A stretch of 6,329 nucleotides of DNA from Clostridiaceae bacterium (lineage in GTDB: Bacteria > Bacillota > Clostridia > Saccharofermentanales > DTU023). Position 1 is the first letter of the stretch; each line of letters opens with the position of its first letter. The notes below the pieces were generated by a model that did not search any database, was not told the DNA's origin, and saw only the letters and a list, made by a program, of their open reading frames with translations. Both the position numbers and the translations under genes were made by a program. Positions 1 through 5,971 of this stretch are shown here, in pieces. The DNA lies in the NCBI GenBank assembly GCA_012798865.1, contig JAAZMK010000105.1, positions 1 through 6,329 on the forward strand, written 5' to 3'.

Positions 1-698
1 ATTCGATCTCTGTCGATGAACTGAATCCGCTCGCCCGCTTTTCAGGGATTAAGGGCTACGATAGAAGGAGTTTTTCGCACGTCCTCAACACGCGCGCGGT
101 AGCGAGAGTCATAGCGGAACGAGAGGGCTTCGACCTTTCGAAATCGAACGTCATTGTCGCTCATCTCGGAGGCGGCATCTCGATGAATCTGCAGTCGAAC
201 GGCGAGATCATCGACGTTGTCTCGGCCGATGAGGGCGCTTTTTCAACGGAAAGGGCGGGGGGGATTCCCATTTATCAGGCGGCGCGCATTGCGCGCGAGG
301 AGGGTGCGGAGACCCTTTATGCTTACGAGATCGGAGAGGGTGGCTTTACGTCATATCTCGGTACGAACGACGCGCGTGAAGTCGAGCGTATGGCGGCAAA
401 TGGCGATGACGACGCGCGACTTGTCATTGAGGCGATGGGCTATCAAGTCGCCAAAGCAATCGCGGGATTGGCGACTGTCGTCAACGGCGATGTACGCGCC
501 ATCGTTCTGACAGGCGGTATGTCGCACATGAAGAGATTGACGGACGCTATTATCGAGCGCGTATCATTCATCGCTCCCGTGTTCATCGTGCCTGGCGAAC
601 TGGAGATGGAGGCGCTTGCGAACGGAGCCTACCGCGTCATGCGCGGGGAGGAGAGCGCGGAAATATTAGGCGACCGCTACGTGGGGTCGCTCGGGTGA
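1..698 (+). CDS. buk: Butyrate kinase, 5'-truncated by the window edge
   Basis: Butyrate kinase converts butyryl-phosphate and ADP to butyrate and ATP, the last energy-yielding step of one butyrate fermentation route; it is a cytoplasmic enzyme of the ASKHA acetate/propionate kinase superfamily. The frame is open from the left edge, with the first whole codon at position 3, giving 231 visible residues of a protein that is usually about 355-365 long; the N-terminal third is outside the window. Visible family marks are DELNPLARFSG at the left edge, the LNTRAVAR stretch, the nucleotide-fold motif AHLGGGIS (around 155-184), the EGAFSTERAGGIP segment, and the late LTGGMSH motif (around 507-530) followed by PGELEMEALANGAYRVMRGEE near the C terminus. 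About 14 residues follow the usual RGEE end. The stop lies inside the 3' end of the convergent E2-like gene. A phosphate butyryltransferase gene (ptb) would be expected upstream but cannot be seen. The call as a butyrate kinase family member is secure; preference for butyrate over branched acyl groups is inferred. Confidence 0.93.
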   Translation, partial: SISVDELNPLARFSGIKGYDRRSFSHVLNTRAVARVIAEREGFDLSKSNVIVAHLGGGISMNLQSNGEIIDVVSADEGAFSTERAGGIPIYQAARIAREEGAETLYAYEIGEGGFTSYLGTNDAREVERMAANGDDDARLVIEAMGYQVAKAIAGLATVVNGDVRAIVLTGGMSHMKRLTDAIIERVSFIAPVFIVPGELEMEALANGAYRVMRGEESAEILGDRYVGSLG

Positions 699-1723
699 TC
701 CATCATATTTTCCCAGTACTCCTGAACGGGGTGTAGGCGCTCGTTTTGAGGTATCGCCTCGCCCTTTTCCACAGGTGAAGCGGGTGATGTCGACAGTTGT
801 TCTTCGCGTTGTTTCCTCTTTAGTTCCTCTTCGGCAATCGCTTCATTCGGCGACAATTCGAGCAGTGCCGGGTTGTCGATGTAAGAATCAAATAACTGCA
901 AACTCTTAATCATGTAGTATCCGTCGCAAATCCGCTCATCGATTGTGAGGTTCATGTCGATCGTCTTTTTCCAGACGACCTCATCGGTAAGGATATCGCG
1001 ATACGGTTTGTAGTAAATTTTCCCGATCGTGCAAAAGATGGAGGTGGAACCGAATTCGTACAAGTGATGGAAAAGAGCGTCACCGCCGATGCTTCCGAGA
1101 TGCGAGATAAATACGGAGGAATACAACGGGATTAAATCACGCAATACTTTCGGCATGAGTCCGTGAAAATCGAGCACGCGCCCGATCAAAAGGAGAACTC
1201 GCAAGAAACTTCGCGGTAGCCTTGTGATAAGTCCGATGAACCGATCATCCTCTTTACCTTCGCTATCCTTGATCTCGTCGATGTGGTAATCCATCTTTTG
1301 TTTTACATCATCCAGCGTGTCGTTACCGTCGAAATTGACTTTCGCAATTGATTCGAGTCCCTCATCCGTCAACGCTGTTTTGACGACGTACAGGATGTCG
1401 AAGCTGTTGTGCTGGTACAAACGCCTCCCCGCGACAAAGCGGTTGAGTTGAGGTCGGCGCATGAACGTGTGTAAGAATGTCGCCGAGAAAATGTTAAAAA
1501 CGGTGATTCGTTTTCCTTGCTTTCGTTGCTCGCGGATGTACTGCTGCATATTCTCGACACAGTACGATTTTTTCAAGTAGACGGCAGACTCATTGCGTCC
1601 GCGCATGATATACGGCATGATGGCGCCGATGGGGTCTTTTGAGTCTCTCACAAGTGTACCGTCGCCGCGTTTAAAACACATGTCAAAATTCCTCTTCAAT
1701 ACCTTCAGTGCCGATTGATACAT
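677..1723 (-). CDS. Stand-alone 2-oxoacid dehydrogenase E2-type acyltransferase domain protein (CAT-like fold) with altered active-site motif
   Basis: This 348-residue protein resembles the catalytic (chloramphenicol-acetyltransferase-like) domain of dihydrolipoyl acyltransferases, but has no lipoyl domain or E1/E3-binding domain. Visible family marks are RRPQLNRFVAGRRLYQHN (about 89-106) followed by the DILYVVKTAL strand, the SSVFISHLGSIGG segment (about 202-214) matching the 'SNLG' region, STSIFCTIGKIYYKP (226-240), and DERICDG (262-268), which aligns with the catalytic DHRxxDG. The general-base His is replaced by Glu while the following Arg, Asp and Gly are kept. An N-terminal RGRNESAVYLKKSYCVENM segment and a charged C-terminal tail from about 295 lie outside the core similarity. 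The ATG is supported by a GAAGG site nine bases upstream on the - strand. The gene stands alone, convergent with buk and divergent from the NusG-domain operon, with no E1, E3 or lipoate genes near it. From memory, similar E2-only proteins with this motif occur in other anaerobes; their substrate is not known to me. The fold call is fairly secure, acyltransferase activity is not. Confidence 0.75.
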   Translation of the reverse strand: MYQSALKVLKRNFDMCFKRGDGTLVRDSKDPIGAIMPYIMRGRNESAVYLKKSYCVENMQQYIREQRKQGKRITVFNIFSATFLHTFMRRPQLNRFVAGRRLYQHNSFDILYVVKTALTDEGLESIAKVNFDGNDTLDDVKQKMDYHIDEIKDSEGKEDDRFIGLITRLPRSFLRVLLLIGRVLDFHGLMPKVLRDLIPLYSSVFISHLGSIGGDALFHHLYEFGSTSIFCTIGKIYYKPYRDILTDEVVWKKTIDMNLTIDERICDGYYMIKSLQLFDSYIDNPALLELSPNEAIAEEELKRKQREEQLSTSPASPVEKGEAIPQNERLHPVQEYWENMMDHPSDPT

Positions 1724-1825
1724 GAAGATTGACCTTCACTCATCACACATTGAACAGTCGGTTAACCATGTGAAAGCGGGTTGATCCGAATTGGTGAAGC
1801 CAACGTTCTTCAATCAGCGGCATTC

Positions 1826-1849
1826 TTCGTTTTTTCCTTATAAAACGAA
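1826..1849. repeat. 8 bp perfect inverted repeat in the leader of the E2-like gene
   Basis: The arms TTCGTTTT (1826-1833) and AAAACGAA (1842-1849) are perfect reverse complements around an 8-base spacer. The site lies about 100 bases upstream of the E2-like start codon, so it may be in that gene's 5' leader or at an operator. The arms are AT-rich and the T-rich side is not arranged as an intrinsic terminator with a clear U-tract beyond a GC-rich stem. Its function is unknown. Confidence 0.45.
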
Positions 1850-1980
1850 AAATACGATGTCTTTGCGCTGAAGCCATCATATCACAATATGAAATCTACA
1901 AAACATATCGTATACGTCACGAGCGACATTCTTCATTCATGGTCGATTATGTGTTATGTTGTGTCAAACTGTACATAATA

Positions 1981-2009
1981 TTGGGGCAGCAAGAAACTTC
2001 TCATATAAT
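1981..2009 (+). promoter_or_regulatory. Candidate sigma-A promoter for the NusG-domain/Gx/ApbE operon
   Basis: A perfect TATAAT (2004-2009) is preceded, at exactly 17 bases, by TTGGGG (1981-1986), which keeps only the TTG of the -35 consensus. Transcription would begin near 2016 and leave a leader of about 78 bases before the NusG-domain gene. The ATTATGT/ACATAAT dyad ends just upstream of the -35, a place where an operator or activator site could sit. The call is by consensus matching only. Confidence 0.45.
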
Positions 2010-2093
2010 TCCGACGCCGGTTCTGCATAGCCGTTTAATGTTGCGATTTGGAGAACCTTGTCGAAATGAGTAGGGGCGAACGGAGCGAAGAAG

Positions 2094-2516
2094 ATGAAAG
2101 ACAATGATGATGTCACGCGCGATCGGAGAGTTTTTTTCCGATCGCGCGATTTGTTAATCTTGGTCGCTCTGATCGTTTTAGCTTTGATTTTGTATGTTGT
2201 GACGTGGACGACGCGCGCTTCATCTGAGAGCGTCGCCAAGATTTACCATGACGGACAGTTGCTTGAAGTCGTGAAACTGGTGCCAGGAGAGGAGAGGGAG
2301 TTTCGATTTGACATAGAGCCTTCGATCGTCATACGTCAGTTCGCCGATCAATCGATCGCGTTTATGTCTTCCGATTGTCCCGATCGCGTCTGTGTCAAAT
2401 CGGGGCGGATCAAGCGACCGGGAGACTTCGCCGCCTGTGTGCCGAACCGTTTTCTCATCGTGATTGAGGGTACGGCAGAGTTGTCGGAAGGGGAGGATGT
2501 CGATTTTGTCGCGTGA
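2094..2516 (+). CDS. Membrane-anchored NusG domain II-containing protein
   Basis: This is a 140-residue protein with a short basic cytoplasmic N terminus, one transmembrane helix (about residues 20-37, LLILVALIVLALILYVVT) and an extracytosolic NusG domain II. The domain is marked by SSDCPDRVCVKSGRIKRPGDFAACVPNRFLIVI (about 92-124), including three cysteines (C95, C100, C115) that are typical of this family; they could bind a metal or form a disulfide, which is inference. Despite the name, the family is not the transcription factor NusG. Members are commonly found next to Gx-transporter, ApbE and Rnf or extracellular-electron-transfer genes in Firmicutes; my recollection is that the Listeria EetA protein is of this type. 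The ATG has GGAG eight bases upstream. The stop overlaps the next gene by 20 bp. A strong hairpin sequence lies in codons 8-19, reported separately. The exact role is unknown; a part in envelope flavin or redox chemistry is inferred from the neighbours. Confidence 0.82.
   Translation: MKDNDDVTRDRRVFFRSRDLLILVALIVLALILYVVTWTTRASSESVAKIYHDGQLLEVVKLVPGEEREFRFDIEPSIVIRQFADQSIAFMSSDCPDRVCVKSGRIKRPGDFAACVPNRFLIVIEGTAELSEGEDVDFVA
2116..2148 (+). repeat. Perfect 12 bp inverted repeat (hairpin) inside the 5' coding region of the NusG-domain gene
   Basis: The arms CGCGCGATCGGA (2116-2127) and TCCGATCGCGCG (2137-2148) are exact reverse complements, with a 9-base loop containing most of a seven-T run (2131-2137). 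In RNA, a G-U and an A-U pair could extend the stem by two more pairs. The element starts 22 bases after the A of the start codon and encodes the basic segment RDRRVFFRSRD before the membrane helix. It is not followed by a U-tract, so it does not look like an intrinsic terminator. Confidence 0.8.
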
Positions 2517-3096
2517 ACAGGGAAGAACCGTGTCTGTACGGCGTCTTACGCGCTCGGCTGTCATGCTTGCGTCAGCACTTGCTCTGGGGTGGCTTGAGGG
2601 GATGTTGCCGCCTTTGCCTGCGCCCGTTCCGCTCCGGTACGGTTTTGCCAACGTTGCGGTCATGGCGACGCTGATTTTCGTTGGATCTTTCGAGGCCTTT
2701 TCCGTCGCATTTTTGAAAAGCGTTTTTGTTTTTATGACACGAGGACTGATCGCCGGCGGCGTTTCCATGACCGGTACGCTCCTGTCCGTCTGCGTGATGA
2801 TTGCGCTTGAACGGTTTTCCGAGCGGAGGACGTCCGTTTTCCTGTTGTCGATATCGGGGGCGATCACGCATAATGCGGGACAGCTGATTTTTCTTGTCCT
2901 GTTTTTACAGTACAGAATTTCTGTTCTCCTTGTCGGTCCCTATCTGCTCTTGTTCGGGATTGTGACGGGAACTCTTTCGGGTTTTCTTTTATATGTCATG
3001 ATGAAACCGTTACAATCCTTTTTAAAAGTCAGGCATGATAGCGATGGTGGTAATCGGGAGGATCATCGTGTCGCAAAAGATGAGTTTCACAAATAA
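2497..3096 (+). CDS. Gx transporter family / heptaprenyl diphosphate synthase component I-like membrane protein
   Basis: This is a hydrophobic protein of 199 residues with about five membrane segments, matching the Gx transporter (Hpre_diP_synt_I) family. These small membrane proteins resemble ECF-transporter substrate-binding components. Family marks are PLRYGFANVAVMATLIFVG (about 45-63), SFEAFSVAFLKSVFVFMTRGLIAGGVSM (64-91), and SISGAITHNAGQLIFLVLFL (118-137). Despite the inherited name, it has no prenyltransferase DDxxD motif. The family sits beside NusG domain II and ApbE genes in many anaerobes; I recall Listeria EetB as similar. The transported molecule is unknown, with a flavin or quinone precursor being possible. 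The ATG at 2497 was chosen because GGAAGG ends five bases upstream, giving a 20 bp overlap with the preceding gene. A GTG at 2530 (GGGAAG four bases upstream) would give 188 residues and an N terminus closer to family length; it is a real alternative. A longer TTG start at 2464 has no good ribosome site. Confidence 0.8.
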   Translation: MSILSREQGRTVSVRRLTRSAVMLASALALGWLEGMLPPLPAPVPLRYGFANVAVMATLIFVGSFEAFSVAFLKSVFVFMTRGLIAGGVSMTGTLLSVCVMIALERFSERRTSVFLLSISGAITHNAGQLIFLVLFLQYRISVLLVGPYLLLFGIVTGTLSGFLLYVMMKPLQSFLKVRHDSDGGNREDHRVAKDEFHK

Positions 3097-4153
3097 ATGT
3101 AGTGGCTCTGCACGCGTCTTCTCAGCTCTATTGGCGGTTCTTTTTGCCTGTGGCGCGATCATGCTATGTGTGTCGGCGTGTCGGAATGAGTCTTTTGAAG
3201 CGTTTGTGACAGGACCGTTCGATACGGTGACGAAGATAATCCTCTTTGCGGGGGATCAAAGCGAGTTTGATGAGCACCGCCTTTTTATTGAGCAGGAGCT
3301 TTGGCGTTATCATCAGTTGTTTGATATTTATAACGATTATCCGGGCGTGACGAACATCAAGACAATCAATGATCGTGCAGGGAGCGCTGTCGCTTGTTCC
3401 GAGGATATTCTCGACCTGATCGAGTTCGGTATCGAATGCGAGGAAAAGTCGGGTGGACGTGTCAACATAGCGATGGGTTCCGTCCTGAAACTTTGGCACG
3501 ATGCGCGAACGCTTTCGACGGCTGAGCCCTCACGAGCGTTCGTTCCCGATCGACAAGCTCTGGAGGAGGCAGCACGACACACATCGATTGACGACGTAAG
3601 GATCGACAGGCTGAAGGGAACGGTCACGTTGACGGATCCCTTAATGCTCCTCGATGTCGGCGCGATCGCAAAAGGATACGCAGTTGAGCGAATTGCGGAG
3701 TCGCTTGTGAAGCGAGGAATCCGCGCCGGGGCGCTTGATGCGGGCGGAAATGTGCGCGTTATCGGACAAAACGTCGTCAAAAACAAACCTTGGCGTATCG
3801 GCATCCATAATCCATTCGATAATGCCGAGGGTCCATTCGTCGAAATTGTCGATGTCGTCAACCGATCCGTCGTGACGTCAGGCAACGATCAGCGCTATTT
3901 CATTTTTCAGGGTAGGCGCTATTCTCATATTATCGACCCGGCGACGAATCAGCCTGCCGAATACCACGACGCCGTTAGCGTCATCGCGGAAGATTCAGGC
4001 GTAGCAGATTTCTTATCGACGACACTCATGTTGATGACGGAAGCGGAAGGGCGCGAGTTGCTCGCGGATTTTCCCGACTGTGAAGTTCTGTGGGTACAGG
4101 GGACAACGGTGACGATGACGGAGGGGTTCAAAGAGTACGTTGCCGGTCGCTGA
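3068..4153 (+). CDS. apbE: FAD:protein FMN transferase (ApbE family), predicted lipoprotein
   Basis: ApbE enzymes use FAD to attach FMN covalently to a Ser or Thr of extracytosolic proteins such as RnfG/RnfD-type subunits and FMN-binding lipoproteins, releasing AMP, with Mg2+. With the GTG start the protein has 361 residues. An N-terminal hydrophobic stretch ends in a lipobox VSAC (Cys38), so the mature enzyme is probably a lipoprotein on the outer face of the membrane. Family motifs follow in order: FDTVTKIILF near residue 51, DIYNDYPGVTNIKTIND (about 86-102), LDVGAIAKGYA (195-205), DAGGN (224-228), TSGNDQRYF (270-278), SHIIDP with the conserved His (286-291), and ADFLST (313-318), a metal-binding region. 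All expected key motifs are present, so the enzyme looks intact. GTG 3068 was chosen for the GGGAGG site six bases upstream; upstream ATGs at 3035 and 3044 and the ATG at 3080 lack one. The gene overlaps the transporter gene by 29 bp, implying translational coupling. No acceptor with a flavinylation motif was seen in the window. Confidence 0.93.
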   Translation: MSQKMSFTNKCSGSARVFSALLAVLFACGAIMLCVSACRNESFEAFVTGPFDTVTKIILFAGDQSEFDEHRLFIEQELWRYHQLFDIYNDYPGVTNIKTINDRAGSAVACSEDILDLIEFGIECEEKSGGRVNIAMGSVLKLWHDARTLSTAEPSRAFVPDRQALEEAARHTSIDDVRIDRLKGTVTLTDPLMLLDVGAIAKGYAVERIAESLVKRGIRAGALDAGGNVRVIGQNVVKNKPWRIGIHNPFDNAEGPFVEIVDVVNRSVVTSGNDQRYFIFQGRRYSHIIDPATNQPAEYHDAVSVIAEDSGVADFLSTTLMLMTEAEGRELLADFPDCEVLWVQGTTVTMTEGFKEYVAGR

Positions 4154-4299
4154 CGGAGGGTATACGAAAATATTCTTGGACGAGTTTTAGAGAACTCCGA
4201 AGTATTATAAACGAATTATAGAAAAGTCCAACGGAATTTGCTTCGATCAACGGAGGCGATAACGGTCACATTCCGATTCGTCCTTAATCTCGGCTATGA

Positions 4300-4305
4300 T
4301 ATAAT
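4300..4305 (+). promoter_or_regulatory. Extended -10 promoter candidate for the M50 protease/scpAB operon
   Basis: A perfect TATAAT is preceded by TGA, giving the extended -10 form TGnTATAAT (TG at 4297-4298). A -35 at the standard distance would be TTCGTC (4277-4282), a poor match, which an extended -10 can tolerate. Transcription would start near 4312, with a leader of about 90 bases. The remainder of the 4154-4402 gap holds only an imperfect hairpin (GAGTT 4182-4186 with AACTC 4193-4197) and no clear terminator for the apbE operon. Confidence 0.5.
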
Positions 4306-4384
4306 CTCATCGTTCGCAAATTAATAATCATGCCGTGATTCAAGGTCTCTCAATACAACTGTATACGTGCCCTTGTGACGGCTT

Positions 4385-4396
4385 TGAAATATTTCA
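4385..4396. repeat. 12 bp perfect palindrome just upstream of the M50 protease start
   Basis: TGAAATATTTCA is its own reverse complement and ends six bases before the ATG at 4403. It could be a protein-binding operator in the leader region, but it matches no site that I can name and may be chance in AT-rich DNA. Confidence 0.4.
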
Positions 4397-4402
4397 GTAC
4401 GA

Positions 4403-5182
4403 ATGGTGACTGTTGTGCATATGGAGTATTATTTGAAACTACGCGGCGTGACTTCAGCTTTGCCGTTGCTTAACTTTGGCAAAATTGATATCGTTGAAAT
4501 TCTTATTCTTGTGTTCGTTCTGGCACTTTCTTTGTCGCTACACGAATATGCGCACGGCTTCGCGGCGCTTAAGATGGGCGACGATACAGCGGCAATGGCT
4601 GGTCGGTTGACGTTAAATCCGTTGAAGCATCTTGATCCTATCGGTTCGCTCGTCTTTCTCTTTGCTCGTATCGGTTGGGCGAAACCGGTTCCCATCAATC
4701 CGTCGCGTTTTACGAAAGCGAAGAGCATCAAGCACGGTATTTTTTGGGTGAGCCTTGCGGGACCGTTGGCGAATTTACTTCTCGGCACGATATCGTGGTT
4801 TCTGTTCTGCGCGCTTTTTACGATTATGATGGCGATCGGGACGAGCGGACCGATCATCGAAGTCGTCATGCGACTGTTCTTAACACTTTTTCAAGCGAAC
4901 ATGTTGTTGGCTGTCTTCAATCTTCTCCCAGTTCCGCCGCTTGACGGTTTTAAGGTGTTCGGCGTTGTGTTGCCGGACAAGTGGTACAGCACGCTGTTAC
5001 AGTATGAGCGATTCATCGGTATCGCATTTTTGTTCGTCGTTATCGTTTTCCGCGGCGTGCTCCCAACCGTACTCGGATGGATTCTCGTGCCCTTTAATTA
5101 CGCGATCCAATACCCGATTACATGGCTCTTTCAGCAGCTTCAAGGGGCTCTTGGGCTGCCTGTGATGCCCATGTTTTTGTAG
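4403..5182 (+). CDS. Site-2 protease family (M50) membrane zinc metalloprotease
   Basis: This 259-residue polytopic membrane protein belongs to the M50 intramembrane protease family, which cuts peptide bonds within or near the membrane. The zinc-binding HExxH is HEYAH at residues 47-51, and the third ligand Asp lies in NLLPVPPLDG (173-182, D181). Between them are RLTLNPLKHLDPIGSLVFLF (68-87), GWAKPVPINPSRF (91-103) and the VSLAGPLANLLLG segment (116-128), all typical of the short, PDZ-less subgroup related to B. subtilis YwhC. Substrate unknown. It lies nine bases before scpA, an arrangement common in Gram-positive genomes, and probably shares its transcript. The start is uncertain: the ATG at 4403 and the ATG at 4421 have no Shine-Dalgarno site, whereas the TTG at 4433 has GGAG six bases upstream and would give 249 residues. 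In relatives HExxH usually lies nearer the N terminus, which favours the later start. The longest ATG form is given here. Confidence 0.88.
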   Translation: MVTVVHMEYYLKLRGVTSALPLLNFGKIDIVEILILVFVLALSLSLHEYAHGFAALKMGDDTAAMAGRLTLNPLKHLDPIGSLVFLFARIGWAKPVPINPSRFTKAKSIKHGIFWVSLAGPLANLLLGTISWFLFCALFTIMMAIGTSGPIIEVVMRLFLTLFQANMLLAVFNLLPVPPLDGFKVFGVVLPDKWYSTLLQYERFIGIAFLFVVIVFRGVLPTVLGWILVPFNYAIQYPITWLFQQLQGALGLPVMPMFL

Positions 5183-5191
5183 AGTAACGGT

Positions 5192-5971
5192 ATGAACGCA
5201 GACAACGGAACGCTGGAAATCAATATTTTACAATATGAGGGACCCCTCGATCTGCTCAGTCAGCTGATAGACAAAAACCGCGTGCCGGTTGACCGTGTCT
5301 CTATCGCATCGATCGCCGATCAATATCTGGAAATCATCCATAACAGCGCCGCACTCGATATGGAGTTGGCGAGCACATTCCTTCTGATGGCGGCGACGTT
5401 GATTCATTTGAAGTCATCGCTCTTGCTCCCCGATCAACGCCGCCTCACGGATACCGATGAGACTGACCCCGGGGATTTGCTCATTATGCGTTTATTGCAA
5501 TACAGGCGATGCAAAGCGTTGGCGGCTTCGCTTCGTGAAAGGTACGTGCAGTGCGGTCGGTCGTTCGGCAAATCATCCGAACCTCCGGAACGCGTCGGCA
5601 TCGAGCGTGAACGTGAAACAACATCGCTTGAACGGGCGCGATTCGATCTTGCCGTTGAGGCTGTGACGATGCGGAACGACGTACGTTTCTACGACAGCGC
5701 GGAGGAAGTGGGGCAGATACTGGAACGTGAGCGCATTTCGCTCCATGAGAGAATGGCGTTTATCGTGCGACAGGTTGCCGGAAGAACGCGTGTCTTCTTC
5801 TATGAGCTCTTTCCTCCGGAACTTCCCACGCTGGAGCGCGTTACGGGCTTTCTCGCTGTGTTGGAACTCGTTTTCCAAAGGAAAGTGAAAGTGAAACAGA
5901 AATCATCTTTTGCGCCGATCCTCATTGAGCGCGAAACATCTCGAAGCAGCAGGGAAAGGGGAACAGCATGA
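5192..5971 (+). CDS. scpA: Segregation and condensation protein A (ScpA, kleisin subunit)
   Basis: ScpA is the kleisin of the bacterial SMC-ScpAB complex: its N-terminal domain contacts the neck of one SMC and its C-terminal winged helix the head of the other, closing the ring that organises and segregates the chromosome. The 259-residue product has the usual length. The N-terminal signature EINILQYEGPLDLLSQLIDKNRVPVDRVSIASIADQYL (about 9-46) and the MAATLIHLKSSLLLP helix (66-80) are clear. A charged, less conserved middle follows (about 82-180). The C-terminal winged helix is RVFFYELFPPELPTLERVTGFLAVLELVFQRKVKVKQKSSFAPILI (about 200-246). The ATG is nine bases after the protease stop; its ribosome site is weak (GAGTAACGG just upstream), so translation may depend on coupling. 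The stop overlaps the scpB start as ATGA. Confidence 0.96.
   Translation: MNADNGTLEINILQYEGPLDLLSQLIDKNRVPVDRVSIASIADQYLEIIHNSAALDMELASTFLLMAATLIHLKSSLLLPDQRRLTDTDETDPGDLLIMRLLQYRRCKALAASLRERYVQCGRSFGKSSEPPERVGIERERETTSLERARFDLAVEAVTMRNDVRFYDSAEEVGQILERERISLHERMAFIVRQVAGRTRVFFYELFPPELPTLERVTGFLAVLELVFQRKVKVKQKSSFAPILIERETSRSSRERGTA

Larger units (their letters stand above)
1724..2093. other. AT-rich divergent intergenic region with several dyads
   Basis: This 370 bp stretch separates two divergent genes and should hold both promoters and leaders. No tRNA, riboswitch or small ORF with a ribosome site was recognised. Inverted repeats seen by eye are: TTCGTTTT/AAAACGAA (1826-1833 and 1842-1849, 8 bp arms, 8-base spacer); CATAT/ATATG (1878-1882 and 1887-1891); and ATTATGT/ACATAAT (1946-1952 and 1973-1979). 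A second, partial left arm TTATGT for the last pair lies at 1954-1959. A 6 bp pair GGTTCT/AGAACC (2019-2024 and 2052-2057) falls in the presumed leader of the rightward operon. A weak leftward -10-like TATGAT can be read on the - strand at 1881-1876, without a convincing -35. Any of the dyads could be operators, but none matches a regulator site that I can name. Confidence 0.6.

Noticed and set aside
2131..2137. Seven-T run as a programmed frameshift site (T TTT TTC in frame) or as a terminator U-tract
   Set aside because: The run lies in the loop of the hairpin, not before a downstream stem or after a stem. The zero frame encodes the whole expected protein, so neither role is needed.
2100..2420. 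High density of GATC/CGATCG sites, as in an origin or methylation-controlled region
   Set aside because: GATC-containing codons are frequent through most genes here, which fits general codon preference. No DnaA-box cluster or dnaA/dnaN context was seen.
2220..2867. Long - strand open frame (215 codons) opposite the NusG-II and Gx genes
   Set aside because: It is antisense to two well-recognised families, has a low-complexity Arg/Thr/Ser/Lys-rich translation with no motif, and has no supporting context. It is a reading-frame shadow of the codon usage.
3337..3885. - strand open frame (182 codons) opposite apbE
   Set aside because: Ser/Arg/Thr/Pro-rich shadow, opposite intact ApbE motifs. No family resemblance.
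4154..4402. Possible riboswitch, RNA gene or intrinsic terminator in the gap after apbE
   Set aside because: No FMN-riboswitch, T-box or other known motif could be recognised. The only hairpin (4182-4197) is short and lacks a U-tract. Three AACGG copies (4230, 4249, 4261) are unevenly spaced and probably chance.
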